Assembly: GCA_005503165.1 (NCBI GenBank)
Contig: SCNT01000010.1
Span: 60,450 to 124,449, forward strand
Direction: 5' to 3'
Length of the DNA stretch: 64,000 nucleotides
From: Sphingomonadaceae bacterium 3R27E2-A
GTDB lineage: Bacteria; Pseudomonadota; Alphaproteobacteria; Sphingomonadales; Sphingomonadaceae
This document shows, one piece after another, positions 8,407 through 17,591 of the stretch. Position numbers and translations under genes: made by a program. Numbering within the stretch: the first letter of the stretch is position 1; the number at the start of each line of letters is the position of its first letter. Below the pieces are notes generated by a model. That model searched no databases. It saw only the letters and a list, made by a program, of their open reading frames with translations, and had not been told where the DNA came from.

Positions 8407-9321
8407 TCAGTGCGGCGGAGCTATTTCTCCGAGCGGGATAGGAAATATGCGCGAGCAGAAGGCGCAATCGACGACGATATTGCCTGCCTCGTCGGCCATA
8501 TCGACGCGCTCGCTCTCGGGAAACTGGCGCAGCACCGCGGCATAATAATCGGCGCTGCAGCGACAGCCGCGCGACACCATCGCGCCGGGCTCGATGCGCA
8601 CCTCGTCCTCGTGGAACAGCCGCCAGGCGAGCGTTTCGAGCGAGTTCGCCGGGTCGGTCAGTTCCTCGGGCTTGAGCGTCGCGGCGATGGTGCGCGCATG
8701 CTCCCATTCGGGATGGTCGTGGCGCGTGTGCAGCCGGTCGCGCCCCACCTCGCCTTCGGGAAGGTGCTGGAGCAGCAGTCCGCCCGCGACGCAGCCCGCC
8801 TCGGCATCGTGGCGCGCGGCGAGCCGGACGAGGCTCGGGATCTGCTCGGACTGTTCGAAATAATGCTCGGCGGCGTCACCGATCGACGAACCTTCGAGCG
8901 GCACGATGCCCTGATAGCGCTCGGCGCTCGCCTCCTGGTCGAAGGTGATCGCAAGGAAACCTTCGCCGAACAGCGCGAAGAGCGTCGGGTCGGGCCCGAC
9001 TTCAACCAGCCGTTCGGCGTCGAACTTCAAATAGCCGCGCAGTTCGCCGCCGCGATAGTCGCACACGAGCAGTTCGACCGGCCCGCCGCCCGTCTGCGCC
9101 TGCAAGGTCAGTTGTCCGCCCTCGGCCTTGAGCGTCGAACCGAGCAGCACGGTCAGCACCAGCGCCTCGGCGAGCAGTTTCTCCGCAGCGGGCGGATAGC
9201 TGTGTGCACTCAGGATGGTGTTGAGCGTCGGCCCGAGGCGCACGAAGCGCCCGCGCACATGGCGCTCGGCAATGGTGAAGACCAGGGGCTGATCGAACCA
9301 GGTTTCGAGGGTGGCGCTCAC
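8407..9321 (-). CDS. hslO: Redox-regulated chaperone Hsp33
   Basis: Cytosolic holdase chaperone, activated by oxidation when its zinc-bound cysteines form disulfides. The 304-residue protein has the expected C-terminal zinc switch, C253-x-C255 and C286-x-x-C289 (GCRCS ... DCAFC), and the N-terminal domain with [10 protein letters not shown] and [12 protein letters not shown]. Translation most likely starts at GTG 9321, which overlaps the argF stop in a GTGA junction; the longer reading to 9387 is argF in another frame. It is co-transcribed behind argD and argF. Confidence 0.93.
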   Translation of the reverse strand: MSATLETWFDQPLVFTIAERHVRGRFVRLGPTLNTILSAHSYPPAAEKLLAEALVLTVLLGSTLKAEGGQLTLQAQTGGGPVELLVCDYRGGELRGYLKFDAERLVEVGPDPTLFALFGEGFLAITFDQEASAERYQGIVPLEGSSIGDAAEHYFEQSEQIPSLVRLAARHDAEAGCVAGGLLLQHLPEGEVGRDRLHTRHDHPEWEHARTIAATLKPEELTDPANSLETLAWRLFHEDEVRIEPGAMVSRGCRCSADYYAAVLRQFPESERVDMADEAGNIVVDCAFCSRIFPIPLGEIAPPH

Positions 9322-10241
9322 AACTTCCCCAGCGCCCAGAGCAGGACCGATTTCTGCGCATGGACGCGGTTCTCGGCCTCGTCCCAAACGCGCGACTGCG
9401 CCCCGTCGATTACCGCGTCGGTCACTTCCTCACCGCGATGCGCAGGCAGGCAGTGGAGAAACAGGGCGTCGCCCTTCGCTGCGCCCATCAGCCGTTCGTC
9501 GACCTGATAGGGCGCCATCGCAGCGAGCTTGTTGTGCGCATGGTCCTGTCCCATCGACACCCAGGTGTCGGTTACGACCAGATCCGCGCCAGCTACGGCT
9601 TCGCGCGCATCGCGGACAATGTCGATCCGGGCGCCCTTCGCGCGCGCGGCCTCGACGAAGCTCGTTTCGGGTTCATAACCCTGCGGCACGCCGGCGCGAA
9701 CGTTGAAGCCGAACAGCCCCGCCGCCTCGATCAGCGACGCCAGCACATTATTGCCGTCGCCGAGCCACGCGAGCTCAAGCCCCGGCAGCGCCTTGCCGCT
9801 CTCGACGATCGTCAGCAGGTCGGCGACGATCTGGCACGGGTGCGACAGGTCGGTCAGACCGTTGATGACGGGGACGCTGGCATGCTGCGCCAGTTCCTCG
9901 ATCTTGTCGTGATGATCGGTGCGGATCATGATCGCGTCGGCGTAGCGCGACAGCACGCGCGCGGTGTCGGCGATCGTCTCGCCGCGGCCAAGCTGGGTCG
10001 TGCCCGCGTCGAGGATCATCGGCACGCCGCCCAATTGGCGGATCGCGATGTCGAACGAGGCGCGGGTGCGCGTCGAATTCTTCTCGAACACCATCGCCAG
10101 CACATGATCGGCGAGCGGTGCGTCGGCGTCGGGCTTCGCCTTCGGCCAGCCGGCGCGCGCCGCCTTGCGGTCGATTGCGTCGGCCAGCATTGCGGCGATC
10201 GCATCCCCGCCTGCGTCGGACAGATTGAGAAAATTGGGCAT
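9318..10241 (-). CDS. argF: Ornithine carbamoyltransferase
   Basis: Makes citrulline from ornithine and carbamoyl phosphate in arginine biosynthesis. The 307-residue product has the carbamoyl-phosphate motif STRTR ([12 protein letters not shown]), the HPCQ loop ([11 protein letters not shown]), the SMG ornithine loop ([11 protein letters not shown]) and [14 protein letters not shown] 10241 shares one base with the argD stop (TAATG), giving tight coupling; the downstream junction with hslO is GTGA. The gene order argD-argF-hslO is common in alphaproteobacteria. Confidence 0.96.
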   Translation of the reverse strand: MPNFLNLSDAGGDAIAAMLADAIDRKAARAGWPKAKPDADAPLADHVLAMVFEKNSTRTRASFDIAIRQLGGVPMILDAGTTQLGRGETIADTARVLSRYADAIMIRTDHHDKIEELAQHASVPVINGLTDLSHPCQIVADLLTIVESGKALPGLELAWLGDGNNVLASLIEAAGLFGFNVRAGVPQGYEPETSFVEAARAKGARIDIVRDAREAVAGADLVVTDTWVSMGQDHAHNKLAAMAPYQVDERLMGAAKGDALFLHCLPAHRGEEVTDAVIDGAQSRVWDEAENRVHAQKSVLLWALGKL

Positions 10242-11428
10242 TAATTTTCGGGCGGCGTATAGCTCGCCGCGCCCGCCGACAATTTCTCGATGCACTCGGT
10301 GATGTGCGCTTCCTCGATGTTGAGCGGGGGCAGGATGCGGATGACATTGTCGCCCGCCGCCACCGTCAGCAGCCCGTGGTTGTCGCGCAGGTGCGCGACG
10401 AAGGCGCGGCTGTCGCTCTTCATCTTGATACCGAGCATCAGCCCCATGCCGCGCACGCTCTCGAAGAAGTTATCGTGATTCGGGATCAGCTGCTCCAGCG
10501 CGCCGCGCAGGCGTTCGCCGGTCGTCTTGACGCCTTCGAGGAAGCCCTCTTCGAGCACGACGTCGAGCACGGCCTGCCCCGCCGCCATCGCGAGCGGATT
10601 GCCGCCATAGGTCGAACCGTGGGTGCCGATCACCATGCCGCGCGCTGCCTTTTCGGTCGCGAGGCACGCGCCCATCGGGAAGCCGCCGCCGATGCCCTTC
10701 GCGCTGGCGAGGACGTCCGGGGTGACCCCGAATTGTTCATAGGCATAGAGCGAACCCGTCCGCGCGACGCCGCACTGGACCTCGTCGAAAACCAGCATCA
10801 GGTCGCGCTGGTCGCAGATGTCGCGCAGCGCCTGGAGGAACGGCTGCGACGCCGGGCGGATCCCGCCCTCGCCCTGCACGGGTTCGAGAAGGAAGCCCGC
10901 CGTATTGTCATCGACCAGGTCGAGCGCCGCATTGACGTCGTCGAACGGCGCATAGGCGAAGCCGGGGAGCAGCGGGTCGAAGCCCTTGCGCAGTTTTTCC
11001 TGGTTGGTGGCGGAGATCGTGCCGAGCGTGCGGCCGTGGAAGGCGTTGTTGAAGGTGATGAGCGTGTGCTTGTGGGCATTGCCCGCGCTCGAATGATAGG
11101 CACGCGCGGTCTTGATCGAGCATTCGACCGCCTCGGCGCCCGAATTGGTGAAGAAGACCGTGTCGGCGAAAGTATTTTCGACCAGCCGCGCCGCATAGGC
11201 CTCGCCCTGCGGGCTGCCATAGAGGTTCGACACATGCATCAGCGTCGCGGCCTGATCCTGGATCGCCTTGGTCAGATGCGGATGGCCATGCCCGAGCAGG
11301 TTCACCGCGATGCCGCTTGCGAAGTCCAGATAACGCTCGCCGCGCTCGCCGATCAGATAGGCGCCCTCGCCGCGCACCGGACGCACACCGCACCGGGGAT
11401 AGACAGGCATCAGCGGCGTGATCGACAT
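10241..11428 (-). CDS. argD: Acetylornithine aminotransferase
   Basis: PLP enzyme (class III aminotransferase, 395 residues) interconverting N-acetylornithine and its semialdehyde in arginine synthesis; it may also serve lysine synthesis. Motifs: [40 protein letters not shown], and the PLP lysine in [15 protein letters not shown]. The start [12 protein letters not shown] at 11428 is preferred to a TTG six codons upstream. It is the first gene of argD-argF-hslO. A hairpin plus T5 lies about 40 bases upstream within its own leader. Confidence 0.96.
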   Translation of the reverse strand: MSITPLMPVYPRCGVRPVRGEGAYLIGERGERYLDFASGIAVNLLGHGHPHLTKAIQDQAATLMHVSNLYGSPQGEAYAARLVENTFADTVFFTNSGAEAVECSIKTARAYHSSAGNAHKHTLITFNNAFHGRTLGTISATNQEKLRKGFDPLLPGFAYAPFDDVNAALDLVDDNTAGFLLEPVQGEGGIRPASQPFLQALRDICDQRDLMLVFDEVQCGVARTGSLYAYEQFGVTPDVLASAKGIGGGFPMGACLATEKAARGMVIGTHGSTYGGNPLAMAAGQAVLDVVLEEGFLEGVKTTGERLRGALEQLIPNHDNFFESVRGMGLMLGIKMKSDSRAFVAHLRDNHGLLTVAAGDNVIRILPPLNIEEAHITECIEKLSAGAASYTPPEN

Positions 11429-11469
11429 GGGACGGGCACCTTTCAACAGACAAAAGAACCGGCCAAAGC

Positions 11470-11541
11470 AAAAAGGCGACCCCGTACGGGCCGCCCTTGG
11501 GTCGGGCGGCCCCTATACTGCCGCGTCCTTGGCCGCGTCAA
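11470..11541 (-). promoter_or_regulatory. argD promoter with terminator-like hairpin in the leader
   Basis: On the minus strand a TTGACG box (11541-11536) is separated by 18 bases from TATAGG (11517-11512), a good sigma-70-type promoter. Just downstream, GGCG-x-CCC-GTAC-GGG-xx-CGCC (11495-11475) is followed by TTTTT (11474-11470). A second perfect 9 bp stem (11512-11504 with 11496-11488) shares bases with the first, but its outer arm overlaps the -10 box. Confidence 0.5.
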
Positions 11542-11591
11542 CACGGCGCGAACCCCCGCAACCAACGCCACGGCGCGGCGTATGAGCGGGG

Positions 11592-12029
11592 ATGCGATAC
11601 CGGTTCGTCCTTCCGATCATGGCGACGCTGCTCGTCGGCTGCGACGGCCTGCCGCGCGACGCGGCGGGCACGACCGAGCGGATCGAGCGAACGCATGCGA
11701 TGCGCGTCACGGTGCTGCCGGGAACGCCCGATGCGCGCCCGGCGCTGGCGATGCTCGACGCCTACGCCCGCAACCATGGTGCGCGGGTCACGCTCGTGCC
11801 AATCCACGGCGAGCATGCGCATAAGGCGCTCGAAGACGGCAAGATCGATGTATTGATTGGCCATTTCGCCAAAGCCTCGCCCTGGCAGGCCGATATCGCG
11901 CTGTCGAAGCCGGTCGCGCGCGGCGAGCCCGACGACAAGGCGCGTCCGGTGCTGCGCATCGCGCGCCGTAACGGCGAGAATGAACTGATCCTCGCCACCG
12001 ACCGGCTGGTCGCCGAGCGCGCGCGATGA
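11592..12029 (+). CDS. Short lipoprotein resembling one lobe of a solute-binding protein
   Basis: A 145-residue protein with a lipoprotein signal (FVLPIMATLLVGC, Cys17). The body (MRVTVLPGTPDARPALAMLDAYARNHGARV..., then KIDVLIGHFAK and SKPVARG) looks like the first lobe of a type-2 periplasmic binding protein, though at about half the usual length. It could be a sensor or accessory subunit, or a shrunken relative. It overlaps the CDF transporter start by four bases (ATGA), so the two probably act together, but I do not recognise a named family. Confidence 0.6.
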   Translation: MRYRFVLPIMATLLVGCDGLPRDAAGTTERIERTHAMRVTVLPGTPDARPALAMLDAYARNHGARVTLVPIHGEHAHKALEDGKIDVLIGHFAKASPWQADIALSKPVARGEPDDKARPVLRIARRNGENELILATDRLVAERAR

Positions 12030-12928
12030 GCTTGCACAGCGGCATCCCCGCGACGATCGAAGCCGATGTGCGGCACGGCGAGCGGCTCGAATGGTGGACT
12101 TTGCTGTGGATCGGCAGCGTCGTCGTCGTGATGGCGCTCGTGATGGGCGCGAGCCAGGCGATGAAGTCGGCGGTGATCGAGGATTTGCTGAGCCTGATCC
12201 CGGCGATCGTGTTCCTGCTGTCGGTGCATTGGGAGCGTAAGCAGGCGAATGGCCGCTTCCCTTTCGGCTATCGCCGCGCGAACAGCCTCGCCTTCCTCGT
12301 CGCGGCGACCGCCCTGCTCTCGGTCGGCGGCTTCCTCGTCTATGAAAGCGTCACGACGCTGGTGCGGCAGGAGCATCCGACCGTCGGCGGCATCACCCTG
12401 TTCGGACACACCATCTGGCTCGGCTGGCTAATGATGGCGGCGCTCGTCTATTCGGTGATCCCGCCGCTGGTCCTCGGGCGGATCAAGCAGCCGGTGGCAA
12501 GGCGGATCAGCGACAAGGTGCTCCATACCGATGCGCTGATGCAGAAAGCCGACTGGCAGACCGGCCTCGCGGCGATCGCGGGCATTACCGGCATCGGGCT
12601 CGGCTGGTGGTGGGCCGACGCGACGGCAGCATCGTTCATTGCGCTGTCGATCATCAAGGACGCGATCGGCGCGCTCCAACAGGCGGTCGCCGAACTGCTC
12701 GACGGGACGCCGCGGGCGCTGGATTCGAACGGGATCGCGGACGACGCCAAGGCGTTGATCGCGGCGCTGAAGGCGCGCTTCGGCGATGTCGAGGTGCGGC
12801 TTCGCGAAACCGGCCGCTATATTGCGGCCGAGATCGACTGCGCGCCGCCGGCGGCTGTTCCGACCGGCACCGAATTGCTAGGCGACAAGGCCTGGCGGCT
12901 GGCAAGCCTCAGCTTTCGACCGGAATAA
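12026..12928 (+). CDS. Cation diffusion facilitator family metal transporter
   Basis: A 300-residue inner-membrane protein of the CDF family, expected to exchange divalent metal (zinc, iron or manganese) for protons. Five or six hydrophobic helices are visible, with the family pattern SAVIEDLLSLIPAIVFLLSVHWERK and RFPFGYRRANSLAFLVAATAL; a C-terminal cytosolic domain of about 85 residues follows helix six. The helix-2 metal site here reads IEDLLSLIP instead of the usual HxxxD, so specificity is uncertain. It is translationally coupled to the upstream small lipoprotein. Confidence 0.85.
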   Translation: MSLHSGIPATIEADVRHGERLEWWTLLWIGSVVVVMALVMGASQAMKSAVIEDLLSLIPAIVFLLSVHWERKQANGRFPFGYRRANSLAFLVAATALLSVGGFLVYESVTTLVRQEHPTVGGITLFGHTIWLGWLMMAALVYSVIPPLVLGRIKQPVARRISDKVLHTDALMQKADWQTGLAAIAGITGIGLGWWWADATAASFIALSIIKDAIGALQQAVAELLDGTPRALDSNGIADDAKALIAALKARFGDVEVRLRETGRYIAAEIDCAPPAAVPTGTELLGDKAWRLASLSFRPE

Positions 12929-12943
12929 CCATCGATCCGTTCG

Positions 12944-13008
12944 TGTCGAGCGAAGTCGAGACACGCGAAGGCACGCGCTCCCCACGGGTGTCTCGACTTC
13001 GCTCGACA
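12944..13008. repeat. Short palindromic repeat (GTCGAGCGAAGTCGAG class), copy 1
   Basis: Two perfectly complementary 21-base arms (12944-12964 and 12988-13008) with the core GTCGAGCGAAGTCGAG are separated by 23 bases. A second, less perfect copy lies inside a coding sequence at 54605-54664. The element sits between two genes that converge. Confidence 0.9.
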
Positions 13009-13036
13009 AGAACGGGAATAGGGGTGGTCCCTTGAA

Positions 13037-14023
13037 CTAAAGGCTCTTCGCCGCTTGCATCGCCAAGGCGACCGAATGCTTGCGCGCGTCATGATCGTAC
13101 ATCGACGACGCGACGACGACCTCGTCGACCCCGGTCCGCGCGACGAAGGCCTTGAGGCCGTCGCGGACGTCGTCGACCGTGCCGACCGCCGAGCATTGCA
13201 GCACATGGTCGAGGATCGCGCGCGCGTTGGGCGGCAGGCTGTCCTTGTAGCCCGCGAGCGGCGGTTTCATCTTGCCGGGGTTGCCGGTTCGCAGCGCGAC
13301 GAATGCCTGTTGCTGCGACGAGGCGAGGAGATCGGCCTCCTCGCGCGTATCGGCAGCGAAAATGTTGAACGCCGCGGCGGCATAAGGTTCGGCGAGCTGC
13401 TCCGACGGCTTGAACTGGCGGCGATAGGCGTCGAGCGCCTCGTCGAGCGCGTCGGGCGCGAAATGACTGGCGAAAGCGTAAGGCAGCCCAAGCATCGCCG
13501 CGAGCTGCGCCCCGAACAGGCTCGATCCCAAGATCCAGATCGGAACGTTGCTCCCCTCGCCCGGCACCGCGCGGATGCCGAGCCGCTCGTCGCCGGCGAG
13601 GAAGGCCTGCAGTTCGACGACGTCCTGCGGGAACTGCCGCTCGTCGCTCGCGAGGTTGCGGCGCAGCGCGCGCGCGACGACGCCGTCCGAGCCCGGCGCG
13701 CGGCCGAGGCCGAGGTCGATGCGGCCGGGGAAAAGCGCATCGAGCGTGCCGAACTGTTCGGCGATCACCATCGGCGCATGATTGGGCAGCATGATCCCCG
13801 CCGAACCGATGCGGATCGACGAGGTCGCATGGCCGATATGCGCGAGCACGACCGCGGTCGCGGCGCTGGCAATGCCCTGCATCCCATGATGCTCGGCGAC
13901 CCAGTAGCGCCCGTAACCCAGCGACTCGGCGTGGCGCGCGAGGTCGGCAGCATTGGCGAGCGACTGGGCGATCGATCCGCTGTCGGTGACGGGGACGAGG
14001 TCGAGCAGGGAGAGTTTCAGCAT
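13037..14023 (-). CDS. LLM-class flavin-dependent oxidoreductase (bacterial luciferase-like)
   Basis: A 328-residue FMN-dependent monooxygenase of the luciferase-like TIM-barrel family, in the group often labelled MsnO8-like. Motifs: [59 protein letters not shown], and PIWILGSS. The substrate cannot be read from sequence. ATG 14023 ([12 protein letters not shown]) is the standard family start; a GTG extension to 14044 is unlikely. It probably forms a separate unit downstream of the Lrp gene on the same strand. Confidence 0.9.
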   Translation of the reverse strand: MLKLSLLDLVPVTDSGSIAQSLANAADLARHAESLGYGRYWVAEHHGMQGIASAATAVVLAHIGHATSSIRIGSAGIMLPNHAPMVIAEQFGTLDALFPGRIDLGLGRAPGSDGVVARALRRNLASDERQFPQDVVELQAFLAGDERLGIRAVPGEGSNVPIWILGSSLFGAQLAAMLGLPYAFASHFAPDALDEALDAYRRQFKPSEQLAEPYAAAAFNIFAADTREEADLLASSQQQAFVALRTGNPGKMKPPLAGYKDSLPPNARAILDHVLQCSAVGTVDDVRDGLKAFVARTGVDEVVVASSMYDHDARKHSVALAMQAAKSL

Positions 14024-14090
14024 GAAACCGATATGCGGTTGCACGTCGCGCGGTTCAACCGCAGCGCTTCGCGGAGCCGCCCAAGAAATT

Positions 14091-14543
14091 CTACGCCCGC
14101 TCGTCCTTCGGCGATTCCATCAGCACATAGGTGGTGATCGAATGCACCTGCGGCAGCACGCCGAGCACCTCGGTGTGGAAATGCTTGTAGGCCGCGAGGT
14201 CGGCGGTCTCGATGCGCAGCAGATATTCGATCGCGCCGGTAATGTTGTGGCATTCGCGCACTTCGGGCGCCTCGGCCATCGCCGCTTCGAAATCGGCCTG
14301 CGATTTCTTGGTGTGCGATGACAGGCCGACGGTGACATAAGCAAGGAAGGTCAGACCCAGCTTCGCGGGGTCGATGACGGCGCGGTAGCCCTTGATCACC
14401 CCGCTACGTTCGAGTTCCTGCACGCGGCGCAGGCACGCCGAGGGCGACAAGCCGACGCGCTCGGCGAGTTCGAGGTTCGAGATTCGCCCGTCGCGCGACA
14501 GTTTTTGCAATATCTTGCGGCCTATGGCGTCGATCTTGATCAT
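14091..14543 (-). CDS. Lrp/AsnC-family transcriptional regulator
   Basis: A 150-residue feast/famine regulator: N-terminal winged helix-turn-helix ([33 protein letters not shown]) and C-terminal RAM ligand-binding domain (VPQ-type [20 protein letters not shown]). It is divergent from a LysE-type exporter, the classic arrangement in which an amino-acid-sensing regulator controls its exporter. ATG 14543 lies within one arm of an inverted repeat, suggesting autoregulation; a TTG nine bases upstream is less likely. Confidence 0.93.
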   Translation of the reverse strand: MIKIDAIGRKILQKLSRDGRISNLELAERVGLSPSACLRRVQELERSGVIKGYRAVIDPAKLGLTFLAYVTVGLSSHTKKSQADFEAAMAEAPEVRECHNITGAIEYLLRIETADLAAYKHFHTEVLGVLPQVHSITTYVLMESPKDERA

Positions 14544-14587
14544 GGATTGCAAACTTTAGCCGATCGCGAGCTATCTTTGCAATCCAT
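14542..14587. promoter_or_regulatory. Operator shared by the divergent Lrp regulator and LysE exporter
   Basis: A perfect 12-base inverted repeat, ATGGATTGCAAA (14542-14553) and TTTGCAATCCAT (14576-14587), with arm centres 34 bases apart, about three helical turns. It lies between the two divergent starts and covers the regulator's start codon. Each arm contains the small palindrome TTGCAA. The arrangement fits cooperative binding by an Lrp octamer. Confidence 0.8.
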
Positions 14588-14617
14588 CGCGCGTCCCAAC
14601 CCATTATATTGCGCCGC

Positions 14618-15208
14618 ATGGAACAGACCACGCTCGCCGCGCTCTCGGCTTTCGCGCTCGTCTCGTCGATCACGCCGGGGCCGAACAATATGATGCTAAT
14701 GGCATCGGGGGCCAATTTCGGCCTGCGCCGCACGGTGCCGCACGCGCTGGGTGTCGGATTCGGTTTCACGCTGATGATCGTGCTCGTCGGGGTCGGGCTG
14801 ATGGGGCTGTTCGACCTGTTTCCCATTCTCAACACGATACTCAAGGTGGTGAGCGTCGCTTATCTGCTCTGGCTCGCGTGGAAGATCGCCAACGCCGCGG
14901 CGCCCGGCGAGGGCGAGAGCCCGCGCGGCAAGCCGATGAGCTTCGTCCAGGCGGTGCTGTTCCAGTGGGTCAATCCCAAGGCCTGGTCGATGGCGCTGAC
15001 CGCGATCGCGCTCTATGCGCCCGACCGCAATTTGGCGGCGGTGCTGCTCGTCGCGCTGATCTTCGGGCTGATCAACCTGCCCTCGACCAGCCTGTGGGCG
15101 GTGATGGGGCAGGTGCTGCGCGGCTGGCTGTCGAGCCCGGCGCGGCTGAAGGCGTTCAACTGGACGATGGCGGCGCTGCTCGTCGGATCGCTTGCGCTTC
15201 TGATCTGA
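14618..15208 (+). CDS. LysE/RhtB-family amino-acid exporter
   Basis: A 196-residue inner-membrane exporter with about six helices. Family signs are the N-terminal TPGPNNMMLMASGANFGLRRTVPHALGVGFG and the mid-protein QAVLFQWVNPKAWSMALTAIALY. Such proteins export amino acids (lysine, threonine, homoserine, leucine and others). The neighbouring Lrp gene and shared operator imply induction by the exported amino acid. ATG 14618 gives MEQTTLAALSAF. Confidence 0.92.
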   Translation: MEQTTLAALSAFALVSSITPGPNNMMLMASGANFGLRRTVPHALGVGFGFTLMIVLVGVGLMGLFDLFPILNTILKVVSVAYLLWLAWKIANAAAPGEGESPRGKPMSFVQAVLFQWVNPKAWSMALTAIALYAPDRNLAAVLLVALIFGLINLPSTSLWAVMGQVLRGWLSSPARLKAFNWTMAALLVGSLALLI

Positions 15209-15257
15209 TCGCCTATGCACCGGCGCGACCCTCCCCTCGCGACCGGAGAAAAAAGCG

Positions 15258-16274
15258 ATGCAAAGCCGCCGCCTCGGCAAGAGCGCCATCCATGTGTCCG
15301 ACATCTGCATGGGAACGATGACCTTCGGCAGCCAGACCGACGAAGCCGAAGCATTCCGCGTCCTCGACCGCTGCTTCGACGAGGGCATCAATTTCTACGA
15401 CACCGCCGAGGGTTATCCGGTGCCCCCCGACACCAAATGGGTCGGCCGCACCGAGGAGATCGTCGGCCGCTGGCTGAAGACCAAGCCGCGCGATGCGATC
15501 ATCCTGGCGACCAAGGTGTCGGGGCCGAGCCATGTCTGGTTCAAGTCGCCGTGCCGCAGCGGCATGACCGCCCTCGACCGCAAGAATATCTTCCAGGCCA
15601 TCGACGACAGCCTGACGCGGCTCCAGACCGACTATGTCGACCTCTACCAGACGCACTGGCCCGATCATGACGCGCCCTATGACGAGATGATGGACGCGCT
15701 CGACGAACTCGTCCGCGCCGGCAAGGTCCGCATCCTCGGCTGTTCGAACGAGACGAGCTGGGGGCTGATGAAATCGATCGCCGCGTCGGAGCGGCTGGGT
15801 GTGGCGCGCTACCACACGATCCAGAATAATTTCAGCCTCAACAACCGCCGCTTCGAGGACGAGCTGAAGCAGGTGTGCCGGCAGGAAGGCGTCAGCCTGA
15901 TCCCCTATTCGCCGCTCGCGGGTGGCGTGCTGTCGGGCAAATATCAGGGCGGTGCGACCCCCGAGGGCGCGCGCTTCTCGCGCTACCTCAAAATGGAAGG
16001 CCGGCAGGCGGTGATGGGCCGCCGCTTCGTCAACGACAAGAGCCTCGCCGCGACCGAGCGTTATCTCAAGATCGCCGAGGAGGCGGGGCTGCATCCGGTG
16101 ACGATGGCGACCGCCTGGTCGAAGCAGCATGATTTCGTCGCCTCGACGATCGTGGGGGTCAGCGCCCATGACCAGGTCGATCCGATCCTGGCGGCGAAGG
16201 ATCTGGTGCTGAGCGACGAGGTGATGAGCGCGCTGCACCAGGTGAGCCGCGATATCCTCTACCCGATGGGGTGA
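15258..16274 (+). CDS. Aldo/keto reductase (Tas-like)
   Basis: A 338-residue NADPH-dependent oxidoreductase with TIM-barrel fold. Catalytic tetrad signs: NFYDTAEGY (Asp and Tyr), ATKVSGP (Lys) and YQTHWPD (His). The insertion after the Tyr (PVPPDTKWVGRTEEIVGRWLK) resembles the Tas subgroup. GGAGAAAAAAGCG precedes the ATG. It ends close to the convergent dienelactone hydrolase gene. Substrate not predictable. Confidence 0.92.
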   Translation: MQSRRLGKSAIHVSDICMGTMTFGSQTDEAEAFRVLDRCFDEGINFYDTAEGYPVPPDTKWVGRTEEIVGRWLKTKPRDAIILATKVSGPSHVWFKSPCRSGMTALDRKNIFQAIDDSLTRLQTDYVDLYQTHWPDHDAPYDEMMDALDELVRAGKVRILGCSNETSWGLMKSIAASERLGVARYHTIQNNFSLNNRRFEDELKQVCRQEGVSLIPYSPLAGGVLSGKYQGGATPEGARFSRYLKMEGRQAVMGRRFVNDKSLAATERYLKIAEEAGLHPVTMATAWSKQHDFVASTIVGVSAHDQVDPILAAKDLVLSDEVMSALHQVSRDILYPMG

Positions 16275-16284
16275 CGCAGGCCCC

Positions 16285-17157
16285 TCAGGCCAGCTCGGCC
16301 TTGAACAGTTCGAGCATGCGGCCCCACGCCTTTTCGGCCGCGGCCTCGTTATAGGCGCGGCCGTCGGGCGGGCACCAGCCGTGCATCGCGCCGGCATAGA
16401 CCTCGACCTCGTGCCATTGCTTGCGCGGCTTGAGAACTTCGGCGAGCAAGACCTTCTCTTTCGGGGTTTCCTTGTCGTCGTTGTCGGCGATCGCGAAGAG
16501 ATAGCCAGCGTTGGTCGCGGGGATCAGCAAGTGCGGGCTGTCGGGCTTGCCGGTGCCCACGCCGCCGCCGTGAAAGCTCGCGGCCGCGCCGACGCGGTCG
16601 GGCTTCAGCGCCGCGGTGTAGATCGTCATCGCGCCGCCCATGCAATAGCCGGTGGTGCCGATCCGCCGCCTGGTGTCGACCTCCTTCTGCGCGTCGAGGA
16701 AGGCGAGATGCGCCTTGGCGTCGGTCTCGACGACCGGCCGGGTGAGCTGCTTCAGATAGCCGAAGAGTTTCTCGCGGACCTCAGGATTGCTCCAGTCGTT
16801 CGCGGCGTCGACGACGGGCGACTTCTGCCAGCGGTAGAAGGGGTTCACGGTGAGCACCGCATAGCCCTCGCCCGCCAGCCGGTCGGCCATCTGGCGAAAG
16901 GCGGGGCGCAGGCCGCGGATGTCGGGCCACACCAGCACGGCGGGATGCTTCCCTTCGGCGGGCGCGACGAAATAGGCGTCGCAGACGCCGTCGGCGGTGG
17001 TGATCGTCACGTCGCGGCGGACCAGCGCCTTGCCCTCGATCGCGCGCGCGGGCAGCGCCGCCATCAGCGCGCCGGCCCCCGCCAGCGCGGTAAAGCCGCG
17101 GCGCCCGACGGGCAGCCCGGCGCGGTCGAGGTCGGCTTCGGTATTATGGGTGCACAT
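16285..17157 (-). CDS. Dienelactone hydrolase-family protein with Tat signal
   Basis: A 290-residue alpha/beta hydrolase of the dienelactone hydrolase family. The triad is Cys172 in GYCMGG, an Asp at 225 or 227 and His259 in GAMHGW. The N terminus holds a twin-arginine signal (RRGFTALAGAGALMAALPARA from residue 19), so the enzyme is likely exported folded to the periplasm. AAGGAGAG precedes ATG 17157; the longer reading to 17322 runs through a repeat and is rejected. Substrate unknown. Confidence 0.88.
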   Translation of the reverse strand: MCTHNTEADLDRAGLPVGRRGFTALAGAGALMAALPARAIEGKALVRRDVTITTADGVCDAYFVAPAEGKHPAVLVWPDIRGLRPAFRQMADRLAGEGYAVLTVNPFYRWQKSPVVDAANDWSNPEVREKLFGYLKQLTRPVVETDAKAHLAFLDAQKEVDTRRRIGTTGYCMGGAMTIYTAALKPDRVGAAASFHGGGVGTGKPDSPHLLIPATNAGYLFAIADNDDKETPKEKVLLAEVLKPRKQWHEVEVYAGAMHGWCPPDGRAYNEAAAEKAWGRMLELFKAELA

Positions 17158-17238
17158 GGCGTCTCTCCTTGGGGGGCTTTTCGAAAGTGGCGGAAAACCG
17201 CCGAACTTAACAATGAATTTGCGTTTCTTGTTCTTGCT

Positions 17239-17307
17239 CCCCGGCGAAAGCCGGGGCCCATGGCGGCGAAGGCGCGCGATTCGACCGGGCCCCGGCTTTC
17301 GCCGGGG
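17239..17307. repeat. Short palindromic repeat (CCCCGGCGAAAGCCGGGG class)
   Basis: Two 21-base arms (17239-17259 and 17287-17307) are perfect inverted copies. Each arm by itself forms a hairpin: CCCCGGC, GAAA loop, GCCGGGG. It lies in the 432-base gap between the hydrolase and the HAD gene. Bases 17308-17455 show nothing recognisable. Confidence 0.9.
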
Positions 17308-17455
17308 AACAGCATGTCGCACGCAGAAGGAATGGCAGAAAACTGCGCAACTTCATTCGCGATCGGCCTTTTGCGTGTCACCCGCGGCGGGTGCAGCTTG
17401 GAGTCGCCATCACGCTAATATGGCGATGTTTTTTAGGACAGCGCTTTTTGCATCC

Positions 17456-17591
17456 GATCCTCCATGTGGCCGAAGGCCATGGGGAGCGGCCGAGTTGCTG
17501 CCGGAGGGGCGATGACGCCAGCGTCGCTGGCCCCTCCACCATCCGCTACGCGGACGGTCCCCCTTCCCATCGCTTCGCGACAGGGAGGATC
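17456..17591. repeat. Intergenic palindromic repeat, about 140 bp class, copy B
   Basis: Bounded by GATCCTCC and GGGAGGATC, with internal inverted pairs (GGCCGAAGGCC, GACGCCAGCGTC, ATCGCTTCGCGACAGGG). It overlaps the first base pairs of the HAD gene's stop codon (17590-17592), so it is immediately downstream of that gene. Confidence 0.88.

Noticed and set aside
10304..11824. 506-residue open frame opposite argD
   Set aside because: No domain, basic low-complexity composition; argD on the minus strand has all catalytic motifs.
17158..17322. N-terminal extension of the dienelactone hydrolase to 17322
   Set aside because: It translates the palindromic repeat (RRKPGPG ... RLSPGSK) and bypasses the Tat signal and ribosome site at 17157.
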